DNA of 64,000 nucleotides from Desmodus rotundus (lineage: Eukaryota > Chordata > Mammalia > Chiroptera > Phyllostomidae). Shown in pieces: positions 48,815-59,905 of this stretch. Each line of letters starts with the position of its first letter. Position 1 is the first letter of the stretch. A program made the translations under genes and the position numbers. The stretch covers positions 10,205,680 through 10,269,679 of the forward strand of contig NC_071391.1 of NCBI RefSeq assembly GCF_022682495.2, written 5' to 3'. A model generated the notes under the pieces. It was given only the letters and a program-made list of their open reading frames with translations, searched no databases and had not been told where the DNA came from.

Positions 48815-49023
48815 CCTTCCTTCCTTCCCTCCCTCCCTCCTTCCTTCCTTCCTTCCTTCCTCCCTCCCTTCCATCCTTCCTTCCTTCCTTCCTTCCTTCC
48901 TTCCCTCCTTCCTTCCTTCCTTCCTTCCTTCCTTCCTTCCTTCCTTCCTTCCTTCCTTCCTTCCTTCCTTCCTTCCTTCCCTCCTTCCTTCCTTCCTTCC
49001 CCTCTTTCTTTCTCTTTCTTTCA
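48815..49023. repeat. Long (TTCC)n tract, unit 2
   Basis: Almost pure TTCC/TCCC units. It occupies the place of a SINE plus mixed CT repeats in unit 1 (30868-31421). Confidence 0.95.
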
Positions 49024-49538
49024 CAGTGGTGAGATCCCACCTGTGGTAACCACATGGGAGGGAAGAGAGAATAGCCTTGTATGGCCCTATGTCTTATCAG
49101 GCCCTGTGCCTGATATGGGCCCTATTTCCCAATTCGCAGCCACCTGTGGGTGAGTTCAAAGGCTCCAACTTCTTCCAATATATGTACCCTGTTCCCAGGA
49201 GGGCGGCTCCTCTCCCTCAATCATTTTCCCTCTTGCCAATCTCTAGTCTATGTCCCTGGAGGGACCACTTTCTCAGGAGGAAGCTACCTCCCACCAGGAG
49301 AGTCTTGGGGCAAAAGTCAGGGCATCTGGTAGCAGTGTGGGTCCCACCCCAGTTCTGTAGCCCCACCACTTCTGTCCCTCCTCCCACTTTCTCAGACCCT
49401 GGGGACACTGAGACAGAAGACTGTGGCTGCTCTTTGTTCCAGGTGGGGTGCTGGGGTCCAGGAAGGATCTGGAGTTGGTGAAGCAGGAAGCTTGACCTGA
49501 CACTGGGTTTTCAGAGGGCAGAGAGCCCTGGGTTGTAG

Positions 49539-49960
49539 TTGTACATGGGGATCAGGGAAAGTGTACGTGTATTTCTGTGGGTGCTCATGTGCACGTGTGA
49601 GTATGTGTATCTGGGTATGTACACAAGTTGTCTTTGTGCACCTGTGTATGTCTGTGCATATGGGAATCTATGTGTGAATGTGCACAGTCTGTGTGTCGGT
49701 GTGTATCTGTGTGTTGCTTGAGTGTGTGTATATTGTATAGATCCCTGCTTATCTATGGAAAGGCCTGTATGTCCGTGTACATCTGCCAGTGTGCATGTCT
49801 GTGCAGCTTCGCACCCTTACACACCTGAACCTCTGTGTGCACCTGCGTGTCTTTGGCCAGTACATTTGGGAGTGTGCATACGTGCCATTGTGTGCCACAG
49901 CACACCTGTGTTCAGACCTGTGTTTGTGTGCGCACGTGTGTGTATCCATATGGGAATCTG
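49539..49960. repeat. Imperfect TG-rich tract, unit 2
   Basis: Counterpart of 31930-32340 with small insertions and deletions near 49835 and 49905. Confidence 0.75.
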
Positions 49961-50806
49961 AGGGGACATGGAGTTTCAGGAATAAAAAGAGCGAAAAGGA
50001 ACAAAAGACAGACATGCGTTGTTTCTAACGATGCTGGAGTTGATGCAACAGAAGACTGGGGCAGCCCGGGGAAGGAGGGTGGTGAAGAAGCAGCTGGGGT
50101 GAGCCCCTCGAACATGAGCAGGCCTCTGGCACCAGGGTAATGGGCCTTGGCATCGCCATGAGCCTCCCCAAAGCTGGGCCACTGGGGATGCCTCTAGGTG
50201 GAGACCAGTCCTTTGGAGAGAGTCTGTCCATCTGCCTTGGATGGAATGGGGTCCGGAAGCTCCTAATCTCAGCATGCCAGTCTCCCCAATGGCATGGAAG
50301 AGGAGCTGCCTGGGGAGTCAGCCCCCACCGCAGGTCTCAGCATGGAGTACTGTCACAGCTAATTCTGGATGCTCTGCCTCTAAAAGGTCAGCAGAACCTG
50401 GTTGTTGTGGGTGGGAAGGATACACTGTATGTGAAGCCGTGCATAGGTAGCTCTGGGACTGGTAATTCAACTGAAGGGCAAGCTCCCTGTTATCAGCCTC
50501 CACTTGCATCCTTGATGGAAAATGGGCTTTAGCCAATCCCAGGAGTCCAGTATCCTGCCAGCCAAGACCAGCGGTAGAGGGAGGGAGGGGAAAGCAGAAG
50601 GTGGCTCAGTCCCCTTCAGTCTGAAGCATGTCTGAGGGAAGCCAGGGTGGATGTCTCTCAAATATCTAGTACTGTTGTTATTGGGCCTCAGCTTCAACCA
50701 TTATATATTCATTCCTTTGGATGTTTAAGGCCTTTCAGTGCTGCATAACCCTTGATTAAAAAGCAAACACTCTTAGGAGAAGAAACTCTTGACTGTGTTA
50801 TTTATT

Positions 50807-51015
50807 TTTTCTAAAGATTTATTTATTTTTAGAGAGGGCAAGGGAAGGAGAAAGAGAGGGACAGAAACATCAGTGTGTGGTTGCCTCTTGTGCACCCCCT
50901 ACTGGAGTACTGGCCCACAACCCAGGTATGATCCCTGACTAGGAATTGAACTGGCGACTGTTAGGTTCACAGGGCAGCGCTCAATCCAATGAGCCACACC
51001 AGCCAGGGCTTGAGC
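50807..51015 (-). mobile_element. VES SINE, unit 2 copy
   Basis: 209 bp like its unit 1 partner, with the same 12-bp target duplication GTGTTATTTATT (50795-50806 and 51016-51027). I see almost no difference between the copies. Confidence 0.9.
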
Positions 51016-51513
51016 GTGTTATTTATTAATACCTCTGGGAGATTGATTGGTTACTCGCTGAGAACAAGGTTTTGTGAGAAGGAGCACAGAAGGGAGGGGT
51101 ATAGGGAACTGTCAGTGGGCATGGGGGTGGGTTGTAGAGAAGAAAAGCCATTAAAAGGAGATGACGAGGCCGGGAGTGCTATGTGCACCATTTTCTCTGC
51201 ATGGCAACCCTGGGAGCCTCTACTTCCTGGTACTCCCTGTAGGAAAGTTGGGCTCTGCACCTTGCTACTGAGTCTGGCCAGTGACATTTGGTTGGAAGTG
51301 ATGCAATCCCCTCCAGGCCTGGCCTTTAAATGCTCCCCTATAACCCAGCCCTCTCACTCTCCTTGCCTCAGTGACCTGGGAGTCCAGTGGCTTGGTGGCA
51401 TGGCTACCAGATGGAGGGGGCTGCCTGACCTCCTTTGTCATGTTAAACCTTGAGATTTTGCAGTTTACTTGTCACTGTGGCAAAACCTGGTTTAGCCTAA
51501 CTTAGGGAAAAGA

Positions 51514-53263
51514 AGATGCCAACAAATTTCGTAGTTTTTCCAAGGCAGATGTAGCACAGAGGTCAAGATCCCAGACTGCGGAGTCATAAAGCTGTGGGTT
51601 CGAGTCCCAGTTCCAGCAGTTCAGTTTCTTCACCTTACTAAGTGTCTTCTTCTGTAACATGAGGGCTGGGTTAGACAAACCCTGTTATGTAGCTCGCCCA
51701 TGGCTTGACCATGGAAAGTTCTCAGTAAAGGTTAGTTTTCTGTGGTGGGTATTTAAGGAAGCCATGCAGTGTTAGGAATGAGCATGGGTTCCTTGCATTG
51801 GAAGTTTCTTTTTCTACTAAAAAGCATGAGTAACAGACCACAGCAGCCTCACCAGGGTTGGTGTGTGATTACATTGCTGATTGTGCTGCGGATCCATGAG
51901 GCAGCAGAGACGAGTTAGCTGTCGTTCCTGCCGACATAACCCTCAGCCCAGGGCACAGAAGCAGTAACTTGGTTCGGCTGCAGGGAGGATAGCATCAGGC
52001 TCACACTCGTGGGCTCACACACTTGCTAGCAGCTCACCAGCTGCTGATGTGCCTGCAGGCAGACCAGGCAGGCCTGGAGGAAAGGGAGGGGCTCAGGGAG
52101 ACGGTTTCTCCAGGACACAGCTGTCTGGCCTCCTCCTCAGAGCACATCCCTATGTCCCCAGCCTCAGCCCAGCCTCCTGAGACCTGCGGGCATGGGGATG
52201 CCTGTGGGTCTGGGGTGGGGAACACAGCACCGCCTTCACTGATGTCTCTGCTGACCGCATCTCCAGACATGGCTGCCCCTGGGGAGATGTTATGCCACCA
52301 TCCTGAGGATGGGGCTGGGGATGAGGCAGGGTCGGGGTTGGGGGGGGGGGGGCAATGGGCATCTTGTGGTGGAATCTTACCCCTTTTCCCCCTGAGGTGG
52401 GGTGGGGCCTTTGTAAGTGCCCACAGCTTGATCCTCCCAAACCACTCCCAAAGCAGCCCCCCACCCACCATTCAGCTTGTTTCTGCTAAGAGGTTGTGGT
52501 CACGCCCACCCTCCAGGCTGCCTGGAGGCAGATTCCCCAGGAAGCAACTGGAACATATTCAGGGCTCCTTGCTTGCACGAGCCCCTTCTAACACCTAATT
52601 TTATATGAAAAGATGCCCCGAGTTTTCTATGCTTCAGGCTTCAGGGAACCTAGCTGTACCCTAGGAAGGGGGAAATGGAGGCAGGGGAGGACATGATGCC
52701 CTCCAGAGCCCTTCCAGCCTCCTGTCCTGTCCCCTCCCTGAATGCCAGGACACTAACTGTGAGACAGTCATCGTCCCTCTCTAGCCTCGGGTCACTCATC
52801 TGTAACAGGACAGCCAGACAAGATGGTTTCTGACACTCTTTAGTTTCTGATGTGAGAAGACTGACCACCTTAATAGGACCCTATGGGGACAGCCTGGCTG
52901 GCCAGCTGCTCACGGGCACTGGGACTCACTGGGGCCTTGTCACCAGTATTGTAAGGAGGACAAGCCCAGGGCCTCAGGCCCCGGAATCACATCCGCCCTG
53001 GATGGCCAAGTCCGCCTCCTGCTGGGACGGGGCCCAGCTGTGTATGGGTGTGTGTGGGCCCCAGGGAGAGGGCATGGATGCCCTGCCCTGGTCTGGGGAT
53101 GCAGATGTGGGGTGAAGTTAGGGACATCCACTGGCAGTCTCACCTCCTGCTTCCTTCTGGTGTGGGGACCCATCCGAGTCAGAGAAAGAGACCCCACCCT
53201 ACTGTCTCACTGGTCTCCCCTAAAATGGGGCCTGAGTTCCTGGGGCCAGCATGAGGCTTACTC
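51514..53263. other. Intergenic, unit 2 to P2RX3
   Basis: No gene was recognised. A MIR lies at 51555-51735 and a G-run near 52337-52351. A GC-rich open frame at 52023-52598 has no family marks and no supporting context. Confidence 0.5.
51555..51735 (+). mobile_element. MIR SINE
   Basis: 'gtagcacagaggtcaagatc', 'tgtgggttcgagtcccagtt' and a later 'ctcagtaaaggttag' follow the MIR order from tRNA-like head to tail. Confidence 0.75.
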
Positions 53264-53269
53264 TTTATT
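53264..53269 (-). promoter_or_regulatory. Candidate P2RX3 polyadenylation signal
   Basis: TTTATT on + is AATAAA on -, 567 bases past the P2RX3 stop. The implied 3' UTR would include a MIR (53345-53560). A nearer signal was not seen, but the call is uncertain. Confidence 0.35.
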
Positions 53270-53344
53270 ACGCTGAACCTAATCATGGTCAGGGTGGAGG
53301 AGGATGAAGCAGCAGGACGGACACTCCTGTTCACCCTTCTCTTG

Positions 53345-53560
53345 TGGGGTGTGAGCAATGGAGTTAGAAGGACCTGGGTTCAAATCCCAGCTCTCTCACG
53401 GCCTGGCTGTGTGGTTTTGGGCAACTGCCTCAGTCTCTCTGAGTTTCAATTTATGTTCAAAACAGGGAACCTAATATCTACCTCATAGGAGTATTCTAAG
53501 GATTAAACGGGATAATGTGTGTGAAGTGCCTGGCACTTGGTAGGCCCTTGTGGCCACTCG
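53345..53560 (+). mobile_element. MIR SINE
   Basis: 'acctgggttcaaatcccagc', 'ggctgtgtggttttgggcaa', 'cctcataggagtattctaag' and 'gtgcctggcacttggtagg' are the successive MIR blocks. Confidence 0.8.
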
Positions 53561-53835
53561 GTATTACTATGACTATGTCTACTCTTCAGAAGAGGGAAGA
53601 CTCAGGGGCTGCTGCCCAGAAGGGTCCCGGCAAGTAGAGAGGGCAAGGCAAGGGGTGAATGTGAGACTGAGGTCTCAGCAGGGGCACCAGGAGGCCCAGA
53701 CACCATCTGGGATGTGGCCTCCTGAGGTGAGCTGCAGAAATGAGACCCCCTCTCTCCCATCCCCCCTTGCCCAGTGTGGCCTCCTGTTGGGGGGCCTGGA
53801 GCCCAGTGGTGAGTGTGGGGCCCTGGGCTGAGGCC

Positions 53836-55471
53836 CTAGTGGCCTATGGAGTAGGCCCCCGAGTCTGTGGACTGCTTCTCCTCCGTGGTCTGGTCACTGG
53901 GGTACACTGGGTTGGCCGAGGCAGTGACCTTCAGCGTCGTCTCGTTCACCTGCAGGAGGAAGGCTGGCATGGTTCTGCTCCGACTATGGGTGGGGACTCC
54001 CCTGGGCAGACTCAGCATGGGGCTAGCAGCCTGGCCTTTAGGGGACTGACACAAGCCTGTGTGACCCCAAGACGCCATCCCTATACCTCAAGGGCAAACA
54101 GAACCCGGAGCCACGCCATAGCAGGATTTGTCCTGCCCAGAAATGGAGTGAGGATGCCTGGATGGGGACAGTGAAAGCAATGACCCAGAGTCCCCATAGT
54201 CCTTACAGAGCCCACTCTGGGCCAAACTCCCTCTTGTCTGGACCCCCAATGTGCACTGAGACCCAATGAGCTTCCCTTCAGAAGCCCCCAGAAGGTGAGC
54301 CACTGAGCGTCTTGGGGTCCAGCGCCCCTCCTGCCTTGTCCCGCTGCCTCTCGCCTCACCTCCCACTCACCTCCTCAAACTTCTTAGCTTTGTACTGGTC
54401 GGCCCCCTTGAGGAAGTTGAGCAGGATGATGTCACAGAGGACAGTCCCCTGGAGAAGAAGGAGAGGCAGGGCAGGCCCTGAGCTGCCGGGACAGTGGGCA
54501 GGACTGGCCTGGGGCACACGGCAGGTCAGGGGTGGGGACAGTCCTCCAGGAGATGTCTGCCTGAGGTTTCCTCTTGGAAAAATGTCCAGGGGCTTTGTGG
54601 AATGTCTTTGCGACCTACCTTCCCAGTGCCCGGGGTGACGCCAGGGCAAAATGCAGGGAGGGGACTTGGGGGGAAGAAGCAAAGGGCCTGAGAGGGTGGA
54701 AGTCCCTGGGAGCAGGGCTCATCCTTTGTCAAGGTGCCTCACTCCCCACCCCGCCCTCATGGCGAGGATCAGGAGCCTTGTAGCAGGTGAGGCCTCCTGC
54801 AAGGGGAGGGCTGCCAGGACAATGAGCTCTCCATGACTGGAGATGTTCACACAACGGCCTCCCTGGCAGCAAGGTGGTGGAGGAGACTGAAGATCTGGCA
54901 AGAGGCTGGGCTTTTCACTCTAGGCCGAAGCAGAGCTTACATGGGTCACCACCCTGGCTTACCTGGGTCCGTTTCCTGCCCACCCCTACCAGCTGGGGCC
55001 CCATCCAGACTGGCTGCCTGCCACAGCCTGGAGGGGCTGAACTCACCACTCCCACAGAGGTGAAGGCTGCCACGGAACTGATGATGGTGGGGATGATGTT
55101 GAACTTGCCAGCCTGTATGTACAAAGACCAAGGTGAGTGGACAGAGAATCCAGCAGCAGGGCAGAGGTGAGGCCAGAGGTTGAGCTGGGACTCCCAGCCA
55201 GAGAGAAAGAGGTGCAGTAGGCCCCGCCCCTTCATGGTGTGGAGACTGGAGGTATGACCAGCTGATGGTTTCAGAGCTGGTCGGTGGCTGGACCCTGTCC
55301 CCCAGAGGAGCCTCCTGTGGGCCCAAAGGTGGTCTGGGTTTCCTCCCTTCCAACCCCAGCCCGGCGCAAGGACTTACATTCCCGTACACCAGCACGTCGA
55401 AGCGGATGCCGAAAGCCTTTAGGAGCGTGCGGTACTCACTGCCGTTTTCCAGCTTGTAGTACTTGGCAAAC
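53836..55471 (-). CDS. P2RX3: P2X purinoceptor 3, last four coding exons (partial)
   Basis: ATP-gated cation channel subunit of sensory neurons. Exons on - are 55378-55471, 55047-55112, 54371-54448 and 53836-53949 (stop TAG at 53836-53838). Each has an AG acceptor and GT donor with matching phase. They encode the last 117 residues of a protein usually near 397. Exon 55378-55471 gives the end of the extracellular domain ([20 protein letters not shown], then [11 protein letters not shown]). The Lys before AFGIRFD is the conserved ATP-contacting lysine of the family. Exons 55047-55112 and 54371-54448 form the second membrane helix ([32 protein letters not shown]). The last exon is the cytoplasmic tail ending DSGAYSIGH. 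The N-terminal two thirds lie beyond the window on the right, transcribed toward the duplication. Confidence 0.95.
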
Positions 55472-55599
55472 CTGGAGGTCAGAGGCAAAGCTGGGTCCCA
55501 CGGTGGGCTCCTGTAGGGTCCTCTGGAGCCCACGACTGTCACGTACCCCACAACCCTCACAGATGGCTTGGTGGGACACCTGCCACTGTCCTCCCTGTG

Positions 55600-55760
55600 T
55601 GGTTGGCTGGCCCCCTGCACAGGCATCATCTTGGGGCCTTGTTAAAAGGCAGATTCTTGGGACCCATCATGACCCCATGGAACAACATTCCTGTGAGTGG
55701 GGCTCAGGATTCTGCCTTTGAAATAATTTCCTTCAATAATTCTCGTGTGTGTGGAAGTTT
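55600..55760 (-). mobile_element. MER5A-type remnant
   Basis: 'aggcatcatcttggggcctt', 'gttaaaaggcagattcttgg' and 'ggattctgcctttgaaataa' are MER5A blocks within the P2RX3 intron. Confidence 0.6.
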
Positions 55761-58700
55761 GAGCCAATTCACGCTTCTTCCGTTCTGCAGGCTGGGCTCA
55801 CTGCAGGCGCTGCCCTCTCCACAGGCTTCTCAGCCCTCTTGGGTTCAAAGCCCGGCTCTGTCACTTAGCAACTACCTAATGCTAAGAAGCGAAGGCTTGG
55901 AGGAGAGGGGCTGAAAACCGTCTTCCTGAATATGGTCAGTGATGGCCCGGGCACGGCAACAGAGGGCGTCCCGGGCCAAGGCAAAATGGCCTAAATTCAA
56001 GTTGCACCAGCAGGAGAGGAGGTTGGACCCTAAAAAGGAAGGCATTTCTAGAAAGATAAGAAGGTCCAAGAACATGATTCTTCAAGGAGGTTTTTAAGGA
56101 ATTTGCAAAAGCAGTATCTGGCACAGGCAGAGGCTCCAGGAAGCCTACACCGGTGGCTTTCAGGTTGCCCTGAGGCTGAATATGGAGGACCTCCGTCTCT
56201 ACAGCACCTTGGACAGAGCACCAAAAACATGCAAATCTCTCACTGCGTGCCAATAAGCAGCTAGGTGAGTCCCAGCGAGAAGACACTGGTGACCTGTTTT
56301 ATAGGTGAGGGGACAGATGGGAAGTAAATGGCCTGAGCTAGGATTCTTATCCACACTGATGGCTCCAAAGTCCCTGCTCTTAACCCTAAACGGTCCTGTC
56401 TCTGGGTGCTCTGTAGCCACGCCGGACACAGGAAGCCTGGCGCCAGACCTCAAAGCCCTTCTACATTCTGTGCTCTGTCTCCCACCCCTGCAGAATCCAG
56501 GCCTGGAGGGGAGAGTCTCCCTTGTCTGAGATGTGGCAACAGATGCCCATGGGCACTGGGCAGGGGTGGGAGGGCGAGTTGCAGGGCAGAGGCTGGACCG
56601 CGTTCCTGAAGCCTGCATTCCTGGCCACAGGGGGCAGCCGTGAGAAACGCCCTGACATTGACCAGGAGAACAGATAGTCGGCATCCTGGGCGCTGCCTTG
56701 CAGAGCGAGCGCTGGCTAAATTTATCTTGAGAAGGAATGTGAAGGGAACAGGGAGAAAAACCAGAGCGGACTTGGTTGTTCTCCAGCACCTGCCTTCCAA
56801 GAGGCAATAAGCATGATAAGATCATTATCTCACCCACCACCCACCCTCGGAGGAGGCTTGGCAGGGCCTGGTTCTCTGTCTGCCGGGAGGGAGAAGGAAC
56901 CCTGAGCAGTGGGGGAGGGAAGGGACGAGCTGCAGACACAAGGACCCAGAAGCCCTCACTTTGGCCCTCCTGGGTGGTCAGAGGGGTCACAGAATGCGGC
57001 TCAGCCCTGTGGCTAAGACGGGCTTGGTGACCCCCAGGTCTGGGTTACCCTTCCTCTTGGCACACAGCTGGACCATGTTTCCCAGACCCCTTGTGTCCAG
57101 CTGGGGCCCCGTGACTAGTTCCTGCCCACGGAATGTGAAGGGACGTGGGGTCTGCGACCTCTGGGCTGAGGAGTGTCAGTGCAGTGGACCTTCCTCTTCC
57201 TCCCTTTCCTCTTGGCCAGCTGCTCAAGGGCCAGGGGAGAGCTCAGGGCCAAAGGAGCCACTGAGTCAACAGGTGGCAGGAGCCCAGACCCCTGGAGGCT
57301 GGTGGAGTGCCCCGCCCCCACTGACCCACAGTGTGCTGTGCCAGGAACACGGAACCAACCTTTGTGTTAGCCCCTGAGATAGGGGTTGTTTGTTACAGCA
57401 GTTAGCCATATCGACCGTTCCAGGCTCCTGCAATTTTACAGCCAGGAAGCCTGAGTTAGAGAATGAGTCAAAATTGGAGAGTCATTTGAGATGAGAGACA
57501 CAGAGAGAGAGAGAGAGAGAACTCCAATGACGTTGCCCTCCTAGGAATAAACTCTCTGAGTAAGTTCTAGAAAAGATCTAAGTGTGATCCCACGTCTGTC
57601 TTTAACTAGCTTTTGACCCCACGCAAGTCACTCAATCTCTCTGAGCTTTTTACCTCAACTGAGAGGTGCGCATGAGGAGGACCGGAGGAGGGACTGTCCA
57701 GACATAGTAATTAGAGCATGATATAGTAAATGCTTAGAGCATGTCTCTGTTCTTTCTTGTCGCAGGGGCAAGATAAAGGGAACTAATGATTCCTACATTG
57801 CCCTTAACCGTCGCACCTCCTGCCTCTTGGAGGTGAGGGTATTAGCAGTAACAACAGACAACTCATGCTGGGTGCTTACTATGTGCCTGGCACCGTGCTC
57901 AGAGCCATCAGACTCAGAGAGGTTAAGCGACTCGTCTAAGGTCACAAAGCCAGCAGGCAAGGGAGCAAAGCTGGGAGTCAGCCTCAGGCAGTGCAGTCCA
58001 GCAGCCCAGACTCTTAGCCAGCGTTTCAGACGGTTCTTTCCGTTGCCTGGTTTCTGTTGGGTCCTGGCTCACTTCTTCCAGTTCTCCAGCATTTGTAGGG
58101 TGGGTCTCGCCACCCGCAGTCATTGGCTGGGAGAACAGGAGGGGTGGGAGAGCCATGGAGTGTCAGGAGAAGGCCCCCCAACCTGCTCATCTAGAGAGGG
58201 GGAAAGGCTGAGCTACACCTGCCAGGCCTGATTGCTCCCAAATGCTCTGATTCCCACCTCTCTAGCTTTGGTTTCCTCGGTCGGGAAACGGGGCTGGGTA
58301 CAATGACACCGCCATTCCACACCTTGCCTTTGCCACCCTCCACCTGGCCCTGCCACCCTCCTGGCCTCGTTTGCAGAATGCCCTCACTGCCCTGCCCCCC
58401 TCTCGCACCAGCCACACGGGCTGCTTTCCTGTAACTGCACACACTTCCCAGACCCAGACTCTGGGCGGCCTTTGCCCATGCTGTTCCCCTCCTCCCCACT
58501 TCTACCTTGCAAACCCCTATTCATCTGTCTGGGCCCCGCTCAGGGACTTCTCGTTCTTTCAAGATTTAACAAATATTTAGAGCGCAGCTACTGCCTGCCA
58601 GGCACCGGGCTAGGCACGTGCTGATACCCCGGCAAGCTCTGCTCTCATGGGAGGGAGAGAAATATTAATCACGCCAACCCATAAGTAGCTACAATTGGAC

Positions 58701-59714
58701 TTCAGGGCTGGGAAGGAGAAGCGCACTATTTAAGAGCACAGCCAAGGAAGAAATTTGGCCTAGGCTGGCGGGTCAAGGAAGCCTTCCTGTGAAGTAACAC
58801 TGAAGCTAGGCTTGGAGGGTGGAGAGTTAAAAGGAAGGAAGCCAGCGGTGGGGGCTGCTTTCCTAGCCGAGGGGAACCAAGCCCGCTCAGGGAAGGGTAG
58901 GCATTTCTGAGGAAGCAGAGAGACAGCCCTGCCCCCTGGTCCTGGGAGGATGGACACTTAGGGAAGTGGCAGCGTCTGCTCAGCCCCAGCCCAGTGGGCA
59001 GAGCCCACTTGTGTGCGTCTCCCCCCAATTCCACGTGCACTGATGTCACACTTGCAGCTTGAAACTGTCCACGGTTGAACATTTACACCACAGAAATCGG
59101 CGAACACTACAAACCCAGATTTTGTTTTCTTTTTCTCCAGGGGGCCCGCTTCCCAGCGCTGAGGCTGTGAGGTCCCTCTGGGCTACCTTTTCTGTCACTA
59201 CTAGGGTCCGAGTCTCCTACAGTCCCCCACCCCAGCAGACCACGGTTGATAATCTGGACTTTTGACTGCAAGCCAGCTCCCATTGTCTCTCTTTGCTCAA
59301 GGGCCCCACACACTGAATGCTTGCCGGAGGAGTAACTGAGTTTTCAGAGATTCCTGACATCTCCCAGATTGAGTTTAGCAGTGTTGGCCTCCGGGTTTCC
59401 TCCCCTTGACTCTGGCTTCTCCAAACGCACCCCGCTCTTCAGGTGGAGCTAGTCTACAGTGGTAACGACAGCTGTTTCTCTCCCAAACAGAAAACATCTG
59501 GATCTGGCAGCTGGCTGTGTGGGAAAGTGGGTGCTATTGGTTCCCACACGGGGACCCAGCCTGCGAGAGGGGAAGCGGGGGAAAAAGCAGGGACAGTTGT
59601 ATGTGGAGCCCTTACTCCTGCTAAGCACCACGCTAGAGGCTTCCACACCCGTTGTCGCTGGGCCCCCCAGCAACTCTGTGGGGGAGCCAGTGGTTTAGGA
59701 CTTTGAAATGAGCC

Positions 59715-59905
59715 AGTTCTGGGCTTCAGTCCTGGTTTTGCCACTTGAATTCCTTTACATAACCTGGGGCAAATTACTTCACCTCTCTGCTCTGAGTTTC
59801 CCCGAACGTGAAAGGGAGGTGATGGCCGTACCTGCTGAGTGGACTTGGTGTGTGGCTAGATGAGAAGGCTGAGCACAGTGCTGGGCAAAGAGCTTTGAGT
59901 ATATT
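59715..59905 (+). mobile_element. MIR SINE
   Basis: 'cttcagtcctggttttgcca', 'cctggggcaaattacttcac' and 'aaggctgagcacagtgctgg' follow the MIR order. Confidence 0.65.

Larger units (their letters stand above)
33896..51513 (+). repeat. Tandem segmental duplication, unit 2
   Basis: About 17.6 kb, the second copy of 15047-33890 in the same orientation. It contains one PRG gene (43092-47901). It lacks the unit 1 L1, and its pyrimidine tract at 48815-49023 replaces a VES SINE. Homology ends at 51513, after which the two copies part (aaaagaag versus aaaagagg). Confidence 0.95.

Noticed and set aside
15047..51513. The second unit as an assembly artefact
   Set aside because: A private L1 with clean target duplication, a 20% diverged intron 2, and a SINE lost from one tract show two real, independently evolving copies. 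A falsely copied short block (21393-22402) is not excluded.
52023..52598. 191-codon GC-rich frame between unit 2 and P2RX3
   Set aside because: No recognisable domain, start context or splice support. It crosses a long G-run and looks like a chance frame.
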